A stretch of 64,000 nucleotides of DNA from Apostichopus japonicus (lineage: Eukaryota; Echinodermata; Holothuroidea; Aspidochirotida; Stichopodidae). Location of the stretch: positions 1,744,499-1,808,498 of the forward strand of contig NC_092565.1 of assembly GCF_037975245.1 (NCBI RefSeq), written 5' to 3'. The position numbers and the translations under genes are program-made. Of this stretch, positions 1 through 12,961 are shown in pieces (position 1 is the first letter of the stretch; each line of letters opens with the position of its first letter). A model generated the notes under the pieces. It saw only the letters and a list, made by a program, of their open reading frames with translations. It ran no database searches and was not told the origin of the DNA.

Positions 1-240
1 GCCAATACAACATACCTGGTCGAGAGTTGCCGTGGAAGCCACCATATGTTTGTAGTAATTGCAGTAAAATGTAGTAAAGGCAGCTGGAGGAGTCCAGTTT
101 ACCCCTGTGCCGAAGGTCATTCATCTTTTTGGGTTTTCTCTCCCTTATCCCTCCCTCGGATTGGTACTCCCACCGCCTCATTTTGGCAAAGTGGTTATAC
201 ACTCCGCACCCCACACACACAAAGGCCTTATCTTAATGCA
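1..240 (+). repeat. Dispersed repeat R1, inverted partner at 63.4 kb
   Basis: This stretch matches, in reverse complement, the segment at about 63408-63647 almost base for base, so the two ends of the window carry inverted copies. The first 19 bases also match the inverted terminus of the MITE annotated at 63631-63855, so the window seems to open inside that terminus. No coding signal is convincing; the open frames here are short and follow the repeat. Confidence 0.75.
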
Positions 241-2940
241 GCACTTTTCGTCCATCGAGTTTATTCCATATATCAATCACAAAACAGCAAACTAAGATAT
301 GAGCCAAGTTTTTCCCTGCCCAAAGCGTTAATTGGCGAGTAATTAAGGACATTTGCAGATAATGAGAAAGGTGTCCACATAGATTCAAACTTCGAGTTGG
401 TAACTTGGTACAACCAGCAAGCTGGACTCTAACAGCTCCCTGGTACAACTGCCACAGACAATCTACACAAATCAAGCATGGTGTTGTATTACGTATTGGC
501 CAATGACTTTCGTACCTTTAAGATATTCATATTATGGGCGAGGTTTATTTGGATCCGAACGGAAAATATCTTCGAGAAAAACAAAGTTGAAAGTTGTAAA
601 TTTTTCGACTTTTATGCCACCATTTGAAGTAAGATTTGAATAGATAAGCTAATTATGTATGTCGTTATGGCATCGTGGAATCAGTGAGGTTGAGAAAAAC
701 CATAGAAAGGAACGCAAAATACTGCTTTCACAAGGAGTCCCTGATCTTACCCATATCTAATCACCCCTTTCTACAGAAACAGAACCCATGGTATGAAGCC
801 TCAACTAACTCAAAAAGGAAGACATGTATACCAATGCACAGCTTGAAGTTCTCGGATGACCTCCCCATTCAATACCTAGCGCAAATAATTTTATCAATAT
901 TATTGTTTTCATTGCTCATTGAAACAATTGAATACATACCGCGCCTATCTATCTGGCTACCGTAAATTAGACCTATCCAAACTGTGCTGGGGCCATTTAT
1001 CACTATATGTTTGGGTTTTTTGTGGATTGCCAGCAACAAACCTAAAAAAGTGTGTACCCTTAATGGATTAGAGCAATTTATCACAAAGTAGCGATGCAAT
1101 TATTTCAAGTGCAGCAGATCTGTCGGTCTGTAGCCGACATGCCAGTGAAAATCGGGAAAAATGGTTTGCCCCCGTCGCATGGAGGGTTTGTCTTACTCTA
1201 ACAAATGCATTGTTTCATAGCCAATAGAAAAACTGTGTACAACTATCATGTATAGTATCATCGTGAACGTTGCTCGCACATAATGCACACTATACGATTA
1301 CACAGTAGGCCTATAGGGTACGCAGAACTGAGATACAGATTGGAATTTTGGACACCTGAGAACTTTAAGGTATCAGTGACCAGATCCATATCCTGTTTTA
1401 TAGCTAGGGATGAGAATGCCACAATAAAGGAATGAGTCTGGTGTCGCTAGAATAGAGGGCGGCATTGCTTTCATTTTTAAATCGGGAATACGGGGGGAAT
1501 ACGGGGAGACAAGATTAGCTGAGAGAATGCCTTTAAGTATGCAATTAAAACTCCATACAATGTACCTTTTTCACATACACATTTTAATAGCAGTTACATT
1601 CAGGAGTATTGGTTCTCTTTTTCATTTGTAATCTGCTATAGCTAGTTAACTTCTTTTGCTGGTTTACTTTTGAGATCAAACATATTCTATTGTTTGATTT
1701 TTAGTACCCATTTTCTTAAATATTCTCACATGGCCATGTTTGTATAGGTTTGATTCCAATGTAACTTTTATTGCATTTTCTTATGCTTTATCTTCTCTCA
1801 TCTAATCTTACTATCCTTTTGTCTTATTGCCAGCTAAAATTGCCCATATTTGCTGGTTAATACATATCTCTCATTCTGGACCATGGATTTATCTCCATAT
1901 CCTCTCTTGGGATACTATGCTTACACTCAACTTTGTACAGCTAGAACTCCAGGTTTCAACAATTCCAGGAAACATACCTTCATTGTGGCTCTGTTGACCT
2001 TGGATGACTTTGACCTAGTTTCTAATAATTTATTAAAATCTGATAGATTAGTGGGTGGGCACATGCTTTTTACAGTACTTACTCGGTTTGGTAGTGTCCA
2101 TGGTAATTGCTTGAACCCATAGTCATACAGGGCTCCTCCTTATTCACAGTTCCAATTAGATGGCCAACACTTGACTATTCAGTTGCATCCATGCTATTAA
2201 AAAAAGATTTGCAAAGCCAGAAAGTCAATTGATGTAGTGATTCCTTGAGCAATATGATAAGCAACTGTGGATATGATATTCACCTACATTTAGTATTGCT
2301 GATCAGAATGTGTAATTTAGTATAATGGGCTTGCAGCAATGATTGATGTACATGCAATTATGATGCAAATACAAAGAGAGATGGAGTTCAAACAAACTCC
2401 CACTTCTTCAGTGATGAGACTTATAAAGGCTCTCACCTAACTAACCTGTAATTGACTTCAAGTGACCCTTGACTTCTATGGAAAACAATAGGATCATCTA
2501 TTCAGCAGACTATAGGTTCCCCCAAGTTACATTCAAACTTTCAGATGTTGTACAATAAAGGTTTTCCAACCATGATCTGTTGACCTAAACTGATATCATG
2601 ACTTGCATTAAACACAACTGCGATTATCTTCTTACTAATTGCTACCAAAAAGTTTGAAGTTCAAAACTTTTTCACTCATGGAATATCATGTTTACAGACT
2701 TTGACCTATGTTAATTGACCCAATTTAACTTTGACCTTGATGTTTTATAATAGAGATCATCAAACATGCTATAAAATATATATCTTTGAAAAACAACTTC
2801 AAAACAGCAACAGTTTCAGCAAAAAACTAATACAGGTAATATGAATGAACATTAATCCATCCTTTTAACAATTTAAAATAAAATGAAACTGTTAGCAAAC
2901 TGATTATCCACTAGAGAGCCTGTGTAATAGAATGTGTAAA
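241..2940. other. Intergenic or intronic stretch, no gene seen
   Basis: AT-rich sequence with short random open frames only. Around 2440-2760 there are several TTTGACCT-type phrases, which suggest old interspersed repeat sequence, but no ends can be fixed. I see no splice-bounded exon or RNA gene. Confidence 0.5.
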
Positions 2941-2961
2941 AGTAAGTTGGCCTGACGTTTC

Positions 2962-2971
2962 GATCCTAGCA

Positions 2972-3005
<34 letters not shown>

Positions 3006-3068
3006 TGCTATATATATATCCTGCTATATATATATATATATATCCTGCTATATATATATATATATAAA
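2962..3068. repeat. (TA)n microsatellite with TCCTGC interruptions
   Basis: A short imperfect hairpin (ATCCTAGCAGGAT) is followed by TA repeats interrupted by TATCCTGCTA units. The tract directly precedes the truncated ribozyme-type repeat at 3074, as TA tracts do at its other copies. Confidence 0.9.
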
Positions 3069-3073
3069 ATATT

Positions 3074-3210
3074 AGATTCAAAGCGCCAGGGGTGCACTCT
3101 GTACAATTATTACACTTGGGTAATACGCCTTTAATGACAGTTATTCAAAGCCAATTTATACACTTTAATCACTGTGGTCGAGTGGTACGGACTTCGGTTC
3201 GTGACACAGA
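3074..3210 (+). mobile_element. Truncated copy of the tRNA-like/hammerhead repeat
   Basis: The block starting GATTCAAAGCGCCAGG, followed by the shared 100-bp leader, matches the copies at 14570 and 52891. A box A match (TGGTCGAGTGG) lies at 3175-3185. Similarity stops just after GTGACAC near 3207, so box B and the ribozyme core are missing. It is a 3'-truncated relative of the composite element described at 52891. Confidence 0.8.
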
Positions 3211-4994
3211 GGATAGGGTGTTGGGATAAATAGTTGAAAATAATATAAACAAAATTGTACCATGTTTTGCTTTTCTTTTTTCCCATATGTTGCCACTGCT
3301 TGAATAAGAATAGGTGATAGGACTTTTTGTGAGCTCTACATTTAACAACAAGGTACAGTAGACTTAAACTGCATCTTGTTGCAACATCCTAGGAAAGTTT
3401 CAATAAACACAGATGTTGCTATAAAAATGGGGAATCTGATGAACATTCCAATTCTGCGAGTCTTTATTGGACATTCTAGCAGGAGGCATTAACCAATTCT
3501 GCTATCGTTACATAGGTCCTTCATAAAATGCCAGTTAAAGAACTTTATTACTTTCTTGGGAAGGTGAATTTTATTGTCAAATACAACATCTGTCAAATAT
3601 TTAGTTTCCCTACCTGTCCCCCCCCCCTACTCCATTTATCCCAAGTAGTTTACAGAAACTGAGATAAAACAGTTTTTGTGGCAAACAAGGTTAAATATGT
3701 TGTTTGAGGTATTGAGCATTTATCTATATTTCCCTTTCGAATCTAGATAAGAGGAAGTAGCAAACAATGCAAGGAAAACATGAAGTTCAAATGGATGCTT
3801 TAATTGCTTTTACCCAAAACATTGCTATATTCATTGATAAATATATTCCACTTCAAATTCAGTACCGTTATAAAAATGCAAAAGAGATATGATATTGATC
3901 TACTTTCTGTATTTAGACCATTGCAGGTGAACAAGTTTAACAATGGTTTTGAGTTTGACCGTATGTAGAAAACACCTGTTACATAAGGAACCTCAGATAC
4001 AGTGTCGTGTAAACACATATCACTGCTAGGAGCTGTTTAACAAACAGCAAAAGAAAAATTTATTACATAACTATCAAGAGATTTGTAGATCTCCACTCCT
4101 TCAACAATATTTACAGTGGTGCAGACTTCAAAGCAATGCAAGGGCAACAACTGCCTATCACTTTAAAAAATTTCCAAGTGCTTTCATTTCTAGCAGTTGC
4201 ATATGTTCAAAAGAAAAATTACAAATTAAAAGATGTGGTCTTTCCAACATGTTACCACATCTCCCCCCCCCCCCCATCAAAAAAGTATTGCATGTACAGC
4301 AGTAACCCTTTTTGTACATGTGCAATATATGGGGCAGAGCCTTACTCATGATTTGACCAAGCCCTTTATCCATTTGATTAGCACAGGTTATGTCAGTGAT
4401 ATTCAGTGGTATTCACATCAATGCTTAGAACATGTGTCTCATGGTAAATTTCTAGCTGATAGCATGAATGTTAAGGAGCTGAAGTTGCAGAGGTTGCTTT
4501 GTTTATATGTTTTTGAAATTTACATGAAATTTCATAAAATTGATTTTTTTTTTTTTATGAAAATATTTGCATTTATCGGTGATTAACAGAAAGAAGACAT
4601 AATGATTTCTGCTATAGTGTCTTATTTCTGCCTCTTATGTTAAAATTGTGTTCATTGGTTGGTCCTTGTACTTCGAACATATTGCTCCTATAACTCAGCA
4701 AACCCATATTTGATCTGAAGATGCTAATTCAGACAGCTTACTGTTATGACTTCCTTGGTGAGAAATAGGGTTTTCCTTTGATGCAAAATTCCAGTTATCG
4801 CTATTGTTGACAAACATGACTAGCTTTGGTTGAAGTATGAATTTCATTCATTATACTAAACTTTCGCTCACACTTTTTCTATGTATGGGACCAAAAGGAA
4901 CTTTTAATTTGTAAATGGCAGTATGGTTCGTGCAAGCACCATGGGGAATATATTAAATTAAACAATGCTATACTTTTTTTCTTCTTCATAATGC
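3211..4994. other. Stretch without recognisable features
   Basis: AT-rich sequence with two C-runs (about 3619-3628 and 4262-4275) and a T-run near 4545. The ORFs here are short, overlap on both strands, and show no family resemblance or splice support. Confidence 0.5.
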
Positions 4995-5788
4995 AGGCGT
5001 CACACTGTCGCGAAATTGACACCAGATGGCCAAACGAATATGGAATTTTGAATTTCGCACGAAGATGGCCCCGAACTTGGTCAACAGCCATTCAACAGCC
5101 GAAGCAAGTACGATGCCTACAGAAGGTTACACAATGGCACCCGAACCACACACGAAGGCAACACGAAGATGTGCATTTCTATTTAAGTAGTTTACCCACA
5201 GGACACATGAAGTCCACACGAAGGCCACACGATGGCTACACGACGACGTATTGATAAGTACATTGTCGAATGCTAGAAAGGCAAATATTTAAGAAATGAC
5301 AAAGTGAAATAAAATAATGCTTTGTTATTGTAAGAAGTGCTCATCATGTTCTCTGAGGTACATCAAAAGAAGCAATGCTGCTGCTGTCTTTTTTGCCTTC
5401 ATAAGACAATCGGGTAGCTTCTTGTTTCCTTCGTATTGTCTTTGTGAGGCGAAAATGCCCGATGGCACCGATGATCACACGAAGTAAAAACGAAGATGAC
5501 ATGATTTGATAAGATGCCCTCACGATGGCCTTACAAAGGGCAAAATGGACACACGAATTCAACATGAAAATGAACCTTCGGAAGGTCTTCCGGCACTTTT
5601 TTGGCATGCCAAGGATTTTGCCACCGCTCACGAAGTTACTGCCGGAGCCTGAAAAACTCCACCGGCGGTCATACAATGGCTTAAGATGCCCTAACGAGTG
5701 GCCCGATGTTTTTACGATCAGAGCCGAATTTGAACATTTTCTTTATAGTGTGTCCATCTGATGTCAACTTCAGGACAGTGTGACGCCA
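4995..5788. mobile_element. Non-autonomous DNA transposon with about 38-bp inverted termini
   Basis: The left end (GGCGTCACACTGTC, then a ...TTGACACCAGATGG-like run) reappears inverted at the right end (CCATCTGATGTCAA ... GACAGTGTGACGCC), giving imperfect inverted termini of about 38 bp over a 0.8-kb element. The interior is rich in short CACGAAG and CGATGGC phrases. No clear direct target duplication is seen, and no transposase domain is recognisable in its ORFs (up to 110 codons). Superfamily unknown. Confidence 0.7.
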
Positions 5789-6362
5789 GCATAAGGGTTG
5801 CAAACTTTGACCTGCGCTAACATCAAACGTTCTAGGATCTCCCTAAATTATAGGGGTAGGATGATAACCTACTGTAGGTTAGCGCAACATAGACCATACA
5901 GGTTTTGGAGATTTGTTTAACCCATCTCCCTGTTGTCTGATATGAGAGTAATGTGGCACCTCATGGCTAAAAGTTTAGATTTGAATATACCTACTGCATG
6001 TTCTAGCAAGTTCTCGACTACTGGCACTGGATCATGCCAACTATGTGAGGAGCCATTTCTTTTAATCTTGCAAGGCTGGTCTGTAGTTTCAGCTAATTTG
6101 ATAAAAAGCCTTGTAGAACCAGGGATGTGTTATCTAGAGATGGATATACATCGAAAACAGCTAAGACTTTAAGCCGATCGATGAAGAATTCAAATACTGT
6201 GTAATCCTATCCTACTTCAAAGGTGTGATCGAGAGGTTTCCTAGTAAAATTACTGCTCCTTTCAGATTTGCAACTTCATCTTGAGTACTTCTTTTTGGTC
6301 ACATAGTAGCCTGAAACAATTGAAAGTTGGAGACAGTCCTTTGAAGATATGTGCTTCGGCAC
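5789..6362. other. Spacer between two transposons
   Basis: Nothing recognisable: a 79-codon ORF (5933-6172) shows no domain features and no exon boundaries. Confidence 0.45.
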
Positions 6363-6370
6363 CATGTACC

Positions 6371-7409
6371 CAGTGGCGTAGCCACGGGGTGTGGGGGGGT
6401 GACAGCCAGCCATGAAAGGTTGTCCCCCAGTCCCCCTCCTACTGGGATTTTGGGTGTCAAAACAAATTACATGTGCGAAAAAATATATCATTCATTGGTG
6501 TGAATGGTCTCGAATCTCCGTGATGACCAATCATGAACGACCTTTCAACCGCGGACCGGCAGTAGGCTATAGTTGCTGAAAAACCTGACGTGACATAGCG
6601 CATAGGCCGAGAAGACATCTACAGTAGTCGCACTGTACTGAAAACGCATGTTAACGACCGTCGAATTATATAATTCCAACTCTACAAGACTACAACACAC
6701 ATGTTTACTACTGAATCTGTGCTGAACTGTTCGGGCAAACTTTGCTTTTGTTTCTCTCTTTTAAATGGACGGTGACGTCACAATAGAAAGGTGGTTACCA
6801 GGTACTGGAATGCCAAAGAAGATGTTAAAAAAATACTGACATCATACAGGTTTCTCACATCATTGCTCGCGTCATTGCCTCGATACTCAGTTACATTTTC
6901 AATCGGGTTTTCACTTCTGGGACATACCCTTATGCTCTTAAAACCGCTAAAAAAAAAAACATTTTCAAGAAAGGAGACAATACTATCGCTGAGAACTACC
7001 GACCAATCAGTCTATCACCCTAATAATATTTCAGACGCAATCTTTGATGTCATTTTGACATATAGTTCGGTCATTTCAGTATGTTAAAAAAAGCCCAGTC
7101 CAACTTTCCTTATTTTCCACACGCAATTTGCAGATTTGTCGAAAAATGCCGTTATCAAACTCACAAAAGATATGTCATGATATTTCAAAGTAACTTACCA
7201 GATTTTTTTTTTTGTCTATTTCTCTAAACTATATGATGACCATATTAAGACATGGGATCTCAAAATAAAGGATGTTGGGAAACATTCCTGTACGCTGCGC
7301 GCCAACCCATGGTGGCGCTCCACTCAGATAGTAACAAGACACCCTCCCAGGAAATGGTCCAAGTCCCCCCAGCGCCCCCCCAACTGAAAAAATCCTGGCT
7401 ATGACACTA
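6371..7409. mobile_element. hAT-like non-autonomous element, copy 1
   Basis: It starts CAGTGGCGTAGCCACGG and ends with the inverted form CCTGGCTATGACACTA. The flanks carry a perfect 8-bp direct repeat, CATGTACC, at 6363-6370 and 7410-7417. An 8-bp TSD with CAGTGGCG termini is typical of hAT elements. The body is closely related to the element at 9753-10942, and near the right end it contains the GGTGGCGCT...TAGATAGT motif shared by most hAT-like elements here. No transposase. Confidence 0.88.
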
Positions 7410-7533
7410 CATGTACCACAGGCTTATCTGATATCAAAGTGAGAGCAGCTTTCCACAAGAATAAAGAAAAGCATATGTTAATTTTTGTGTAACACTTACA
7501 CAACTCAATCTCCACGCAGACAAGACTACCTAC

Positions 7534-7978
7534 CAGTGGCGGAGCTAGGGGTATTGGTCAGAGGGGGCGAGAATGGTCTGTAGGGGCGCTTTTGACACTA
7601 TCTAAGCGGAGTGCCACCACAGGTTGGCGCGGAGCGTACAGAAATTTTTGAGTCAAGATACTCCCTAGATCGCCGGAAATGACCCTTTCCAGGCCTAACT
7701 AATTCGCAGATAAACGAAGAATAAATAGGTGTCATCGCCATTTGTGACAACTCTGAAGTTTATATGGGTGTTGAAAATGCATGCGCTTCATCACAAGACC
7801 GCCATTAGAGCATTTTGTCAGAAAATTACACCAACAAAATGTGACAAATGTCAATAAGTAGATGAGGGCGCAATAATAAAGTCAATAATCGTGAATAAGT
7901 AAAAAGTGGTAAAAAGCTGTAAAGGGCGCCAGCAGTCCATTTGAGTCCCCCCCTGACTGTATGAGTGCTCCACCACTG
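7534..7978. mobile_element. Short hAT-like element, 445 bp
   Basis: The termini CAGTGGCGGAGC and the inverted GCTCCACCACTG are flanked by CTACCTAC (7526-7533) and CTACCTAT (7979-7986), an 8-bp TSD with one mismatch. It carries the shared GGTGGC/TAGATAGT motif in reverse orientation (about 7597-7640). Non-coding. Confidence 0.82.
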
Positions 7979-7986
7979 CTACCTAT

Positions 7987-9744
7987 GCATAGTTTTCAAT
8001 GAAGATTCCAATAATTCATGCAATTTCCTATTAATAACATATGGAAAGTCACTCCTGTTATGACATTAGAAACAAAGACTGATATGAGATTAGTGTGGAA
8101 TATACCTACTGACGACTGATAACAGTATTACAGTGAATGTTCTAGCCTTTTGACATCGTATAAACCTAGCAGACAACGTACAGGTACAATCTGGTACTAT
8201 TATCCATTTTGAGTGCTATTTAGGTATTAGTATTGGACCAAAAACGGTATTCCTGTCGGCACGAACCAAACTATAAAGAAAGCTCAAATGTTGTTTGTCC
8301 ATCTCTAACATCCCTGGTGGAACCATGGAATTATTTGAACATTGTCAGAACTGCGGCAAGTCCCCCAGACATTTTTATATGTAACCATTACAGTTAACAT
8401 ATTGGGTAAAGCCTGTTCAGGGAATGATGATAAGCAGCCCCTCCTCTTTTATGTTTTTGACAAAATACTATACACTCAAAGCCAGACTTTTAAATCAAAA
8501 ATAATATGGCTCAGGAACTAATGGTATACTAGCAATTTTAAACTAAAATTTACAGTGAATATTACATGAATGGCACCAAAACATAATTTTAGTAATGTAT
8601 AAAAGCATGTGCAGGAGCAACTGTTCACTGTATGTTTAATTTTTTTCACTGCTCAGAGGAATACTGCTACAAACAACAAACAATTTTCTTTTTTAAAGGA
8701 GAAATTTGGAGATGATCAGGGATACAACAGAAAGTGTCCCTTTCTGTAACCTGCTGTACAGTATACTGTGTTGCTGACCCAAAACATAAACAGAGATATA
8801 GGCAGTGAATGTGATTGCTTAAAATTCATCAAAGATTGTTGATGATTTGGTTTTTTTAAACTTCTACCCAGAAATTTGGCTTATTACCAAACACATACAG
8901 TAGTGAAGATTAACATGATATTGAAAGACAAGACACAATAAAATTTGTACAATATTCAAGCAGTTGATTGCATTTTCAATCACAGTTTATATTTTCCACA
9001 AGATGTATTTCACATAAACCAGGATACTTGCACTATTTCATGACCTCAATTTAGTGACAGCTCTCATACATGAGAAACATTCTGGGAACTAACTTATACC
9101 TCAAGTATTTATCTTACCAGTATAGGCTGTATCTAATACTGTAACCAATGCAAATTACCACAATATCATGGAGTTTCCATGCTTGGAGGGACAAATTTAT
9201 CACAATACCCCTGGATTGCACAATTTCATACCTATAATGACAAATTTTGTGGTTTTACAGTATGTTTCATTGGGCTGCACTAGAAGATTTCCATGACATT
9301 GGTGCTAGTTGCATGTGCCTTTGCTGTATTCACCCCTCTCAATTTTTAGGGGAAAAAATTTAATTTTGTTTAAAGCGTAAACTGGTTCTTGGTGTAATAA
9401 AAGACCACAAGCTTGCAGTAATTAAGTCAGGCCTAATATTGTAAGCTTTTCCCATAGCATAGCCCCTGAACCCCACCTGTAAATTTGTGAAACTGTGGTT
9501 CAGAAACAATGCAGAGTGTGTACCCCTGGAGCTTTTGAGGGATAAAAGTTTGAAAGATTTTTATAATAGTAATGTGCTTAACTAATGCCCCTTGTCCTGC
9601 ACAAGTATCTGTGTGGTGGTTGTTGAAAAATAACTGTACTATGGCTTGCTGATCTTGCTTGGAATACAAAATGAAAACATCTTAAAACATGAGAAATGCA
9701 TTTAAGAACAGTTAAAACAAGGTAAGGCAGCAAGATATCCAGTA
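7987..9744. other. Stretch without recognisable features
   Basis: AT-rich sequence. A 78-codon minus-strand frame at 9433-9669 was examined and not accepted: it has no recognisable domain and its splice context is poor. Confidence 0.45.
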
Positions 9745-9752
9745 ACCTCAAC

Positions 9753-10942
9753 CAGTGGCGTAGCTACGGGGGGGCGTGGGGGGCGACAGCCCCCCATTAA
9801 AGCTTGTCGCCCCCCGAATGGGATTTTTGGTGTCGAAAAAAATTACATGTGCGAAAAATATATCATTGGTCTGAGTGGTCTCGAATCTCCATGATGACCA
9901 CTCATGAACGACCCTTCGACCGCGGACCGGCAGTAGGCTATAGTTGCTGAAAAAAACCTGACGTGACATAGCGCATAGGCCGAGAAGACATCTACAGTAG
10001 TCGCACTGTACTGAAAACGCATGTTAACGACCGTCGAATTATATAATTCCTGCTATAAGAAATACAGGTGCGTAGCCAGGGGGGCGAAGGGGGACACCGC
10101 TCCTCCCCCCGTTGATCATATTTTTTTGTACGTTTTTATGATATCGCTAGTAATGCGCTTTGCACCAACTCATGGTGGCGCTACGCTTAGATAGTTTCCA
10201 ATGCCGAATCTACGGCTCTGATAATTTGCCTACAGGTTCGCCCCTCCCTTTGAAAATCCCTCTCTATACGCGCCAATAATACAAACAGCCAACCAGGATC
10301 ATGTAACCAGTGCAAATTAACTGATCAAACAAGCTAGTGAGCTATACTATACCCTTGTTACATTTTCAATCGGGTTTTCACTTCTGGGACGTGCCCTAAA
10401 ACCGCTAAAAAAAATATTTGCAAACGATACTATCGCTGAGAACTACCGGCCAATCAGTCTATCACCCTAATAATATTTCAGGCGCAATCTTTCATGTCAG
10501 TTTTACATATAGTTCGGTCATTTCAGTATGTTACTTGCCTGAAAGCCCAGTCAATTTTTCCTTATTTTCCACACGCAATTTGCAGATTTGTCGAAAAATG
10601 TCAATGCCAGTGTCAAACACAGTGTCACAAAAGATATGTCATGATATTTCAAAGTAACTTACCAGACTGTTTTTTCATTCTATTTCATTAAACTATTTGA
10701 TGACCATATCAAGACATGGGATCTCTAAATAAAGGATGTTGAGAAAACTTTACAGCAGCTTACAAGGCCTGGGAAGTGTCTTTTCCAACGATCTAGGAGG
10801 CCTTTTTAGCTAAAATTTTTGGGTACGCTGCGTGCCAACTCATGGTGGCGCTCCGCTTAGATAGTAACAAGACGCCCTCCCAGGAAATGGTCAAGCCCCC
10901 CCCCCAGCGTCCCCACTGAATAAAATCCTGGCTACGCTACTG
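9753..10942. mobile_element. hAT-like non-autonomous element, copy 2
   Basis: The termini are CAGTGGCGTAGCTACGG and the inverted CCTGGCTACGCTACTG. A perfect 8-bp TSD, ACCTCAAC, lies at 9745-9752 and 10943-10950. Its left 300 bp and right 500 bp match the 6371-7409 element closely; the centre differs, partly because of the nested element at 10065. No transposase is encoded. Confidence 0.88.
10065..10276. mobile_element. Short nested element of the CAGGTGCGTAGCC type
   Basis: It begins CAGGTGCGTAGCCAGG and resembles the left end of the 58783-59047 element, including the shared GGTGGCGCTACGC...TAGATAGT motif at about 10171-10199. The right end (around CTATACGCGCC) is degenerate and no TSD is clear, so the right boundary is approximate. 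Confidence 0.55.
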
Positions 10943-10950
10943 ACCTCAAC

Positions 10951-12320
10951 ACTTTAGCCACTAAAGCATCAGGACCACTTCATTTGTATAACGAATTCCA
11001 TGTTCTTGACAAGCAGTTGCAAATGTTCCCTAATACTTACAAAAACATGTGGTGCCACAATGTGACCAAACTATAACATTGCAAGAAGTACATTGCAGAA
11101 GGATGAGTCCATTTATACAGTTATATATGTAAGACTTCCCATGAAAACTGGTCTGCATTCTCTTGGTTCTGTCTGCTTGAAGCTTATAATAGTATTTTCT
11201 TCTTTCTTTTATATGGTGTAACCGTATAACATATCCTGGAACTAGTTAGCTTTCTGTTACTGCTCTGCATTAATGTAAAGCAAATACTGTAACACTTTAC
11301 CAATCCAACAACCATTCCCAGCAACTTCTTGAGAGATGAGCTGTGTCCCAGAGGATATACACGAGACGTGTGAATCTACTTCGCGATTTACAGGACATAC
11401 TATGGCTTTGCTTGGCATCGGCTTCTATGCCAGCTTTTTGATTGATAAGCCCAACAAGGAGCTATACCACTATGTACAGCATGATGAAAAGCTTGGTTGA
11501 TGATTGTATTCACCCCACTGTAAAATGTGTGATACTCTTGCCTGGCATTTCTAATTGGAGCATATCCTTTGCTGTATCAGCCTGTAGATCTATCCATCTG
11601 TTGGTACAAAAAGAAAAGCTTTCTCTTAAAGATATTCTGATTTGGTCCCAATTATAGCACGCTATGACTTGGAAAGTTTTGCGATTACTGAATAGACCTC
11701 ACATGACCTCACACTCTACAAATGAAGAAAACAATGGACTGCTTTACAAAACTAAATCTCCTGTAAATCAGCCACTATTTTAATCATCTCACAACCTCTC
11801 ATATAGTACTATTTTAACTGTCAATTTCAATTCGTTTATCCATCCCATTTTGGGCCCATTAATTCTTGATTCATCTTGCCTTGTATACAACATTGAACAT
11901 TTTATTTATGCAGCCATGAATTCAATTGAAGCTGATACAGCTCCCTACCATAGCAAGTGCTATTTAAAATTGCAAGTCATTAAAGCTTTACCAATTGTAA
12001 AGATTTCAAAATTTAAATATACATGTAAATTTAAAGTGGACCTAAACTGACAATTTGGTGTTGTCCGGCATTGATCAATCAAACCTTTAAGAGTGAAAAA
12101 CCAGTCAGCGGATATAGCTCTAGTGTAGTTAAATACTATGGAGATAAAGGAAAAAGATACCACCACATTAACCAGTTCATACAAAAAGTATCCATCCCTT
12201 CTGGTTGTTTCTTTCCATAACTTTGGAATACATTACTACAGATGTTACTCGTATTTGAGATAATAGAGTCCTATGGTATCAAGTTTATTTTCATGTCAAA
12301 CCTACAAAATATTAACTTAC
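10951..12320. other. Stretch with weak minus-strand exon-like pieces
   Basis: Two minus-strand segments look exon-like but are unproven. One is 12085-12135, with an acceptor after a pyrimidine run and a GTTTGA donor, open in phase 0. The other begins at 11597 after a strong pyrimidine-rich acceptor. They follow the cadherin-like exon at 12321-12534 in transcription order, but their phases do not join cleanly, so they are not annotated as CDS. A 54-codon plus-strand frame from 11336 is also unconvincing. Confidence 0.35.
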
Positions 12321-12534
12321 TTTTGGGTTAATTCAGAAAAATCTTCAATTTTGGTGTCGATGATGCAGTAGGTTACCACATCAGTCTGTCCCAGGTGGCA
12401 TCTGTGCTCTAGCTATGATTCCTACTGTTCCAACATTGACATTTTCACTGCATGGCAGCTACATCGTATGGTGATATTCCCTTGAATAGTGGGCTGTTGT
12501 CATTCATGTTGAGAATGTTGATCGTCAAGTTGGT
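12321..12534 (-). pseudogene. Decayed cadherin-repeat exon
   Basis: On the minus strand a TTTTCTCAG acceptor precedes an exon reading TNLTINILNMNDNSPLF, the classic cadherin NDNSPxF linker that ends one extracellular repeat. In a shifted frame comes ENVNVGTVGIIA (the start of the next repeat), and in a third frame DVVTYCIIDT, which matches the cadherin V-Y-x-I-I-D strand. A GTAAGT donor closes the exon at 12320. The two single-base frame slips suggest a pseudogene or gene fragment, or less likely base-calling errors. Cadherins are calcium-dependent adhesion proteins; no further repeats were found nearby, so this may be an isolated relic. Confidence 0.6.
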
Positions 12535-12961
12535 CTGAGAAAACATTAACAGTGCCAATCAAATAAATATCAAATGGTCAGAGTGTAGATGTGCATTATT
12601 TCAATTTTTATTGTACACTTCTCTCCAATATATTTTGGGCCAACACAGAGCTCAGATCTTTAACACTGAATATTGCAACATTTAGTCAACTTGGTATTAC
12701 TTATGGATCTAAATAGACTCAACACAATCGCTTATTTTCAAGGGAGGGAACAGAAGGCTTATCAAATGTTTGTGTTATGTAGATTTTTAAAGGTATTAAC
12801 TTTTAATTAGGTGCACTCTGCTTTTGTAGCAGTTACATTATGGAACTGTACTGACTCAATAACCTTTTGGACGCAGGGCATTGTTATTTTGTACAAATTT
12901 TGGCAAGTTATAAATAAGACACAAAAGAAACACAATGCATCCTTTGAGAGACTTAGATTAA

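Noticed and set aside
11336-11500. 54-codon frame starting MSCVPEDIHETC
   Set aside because: No splice support or known family; may be chance or the back of a minus-strand exon.
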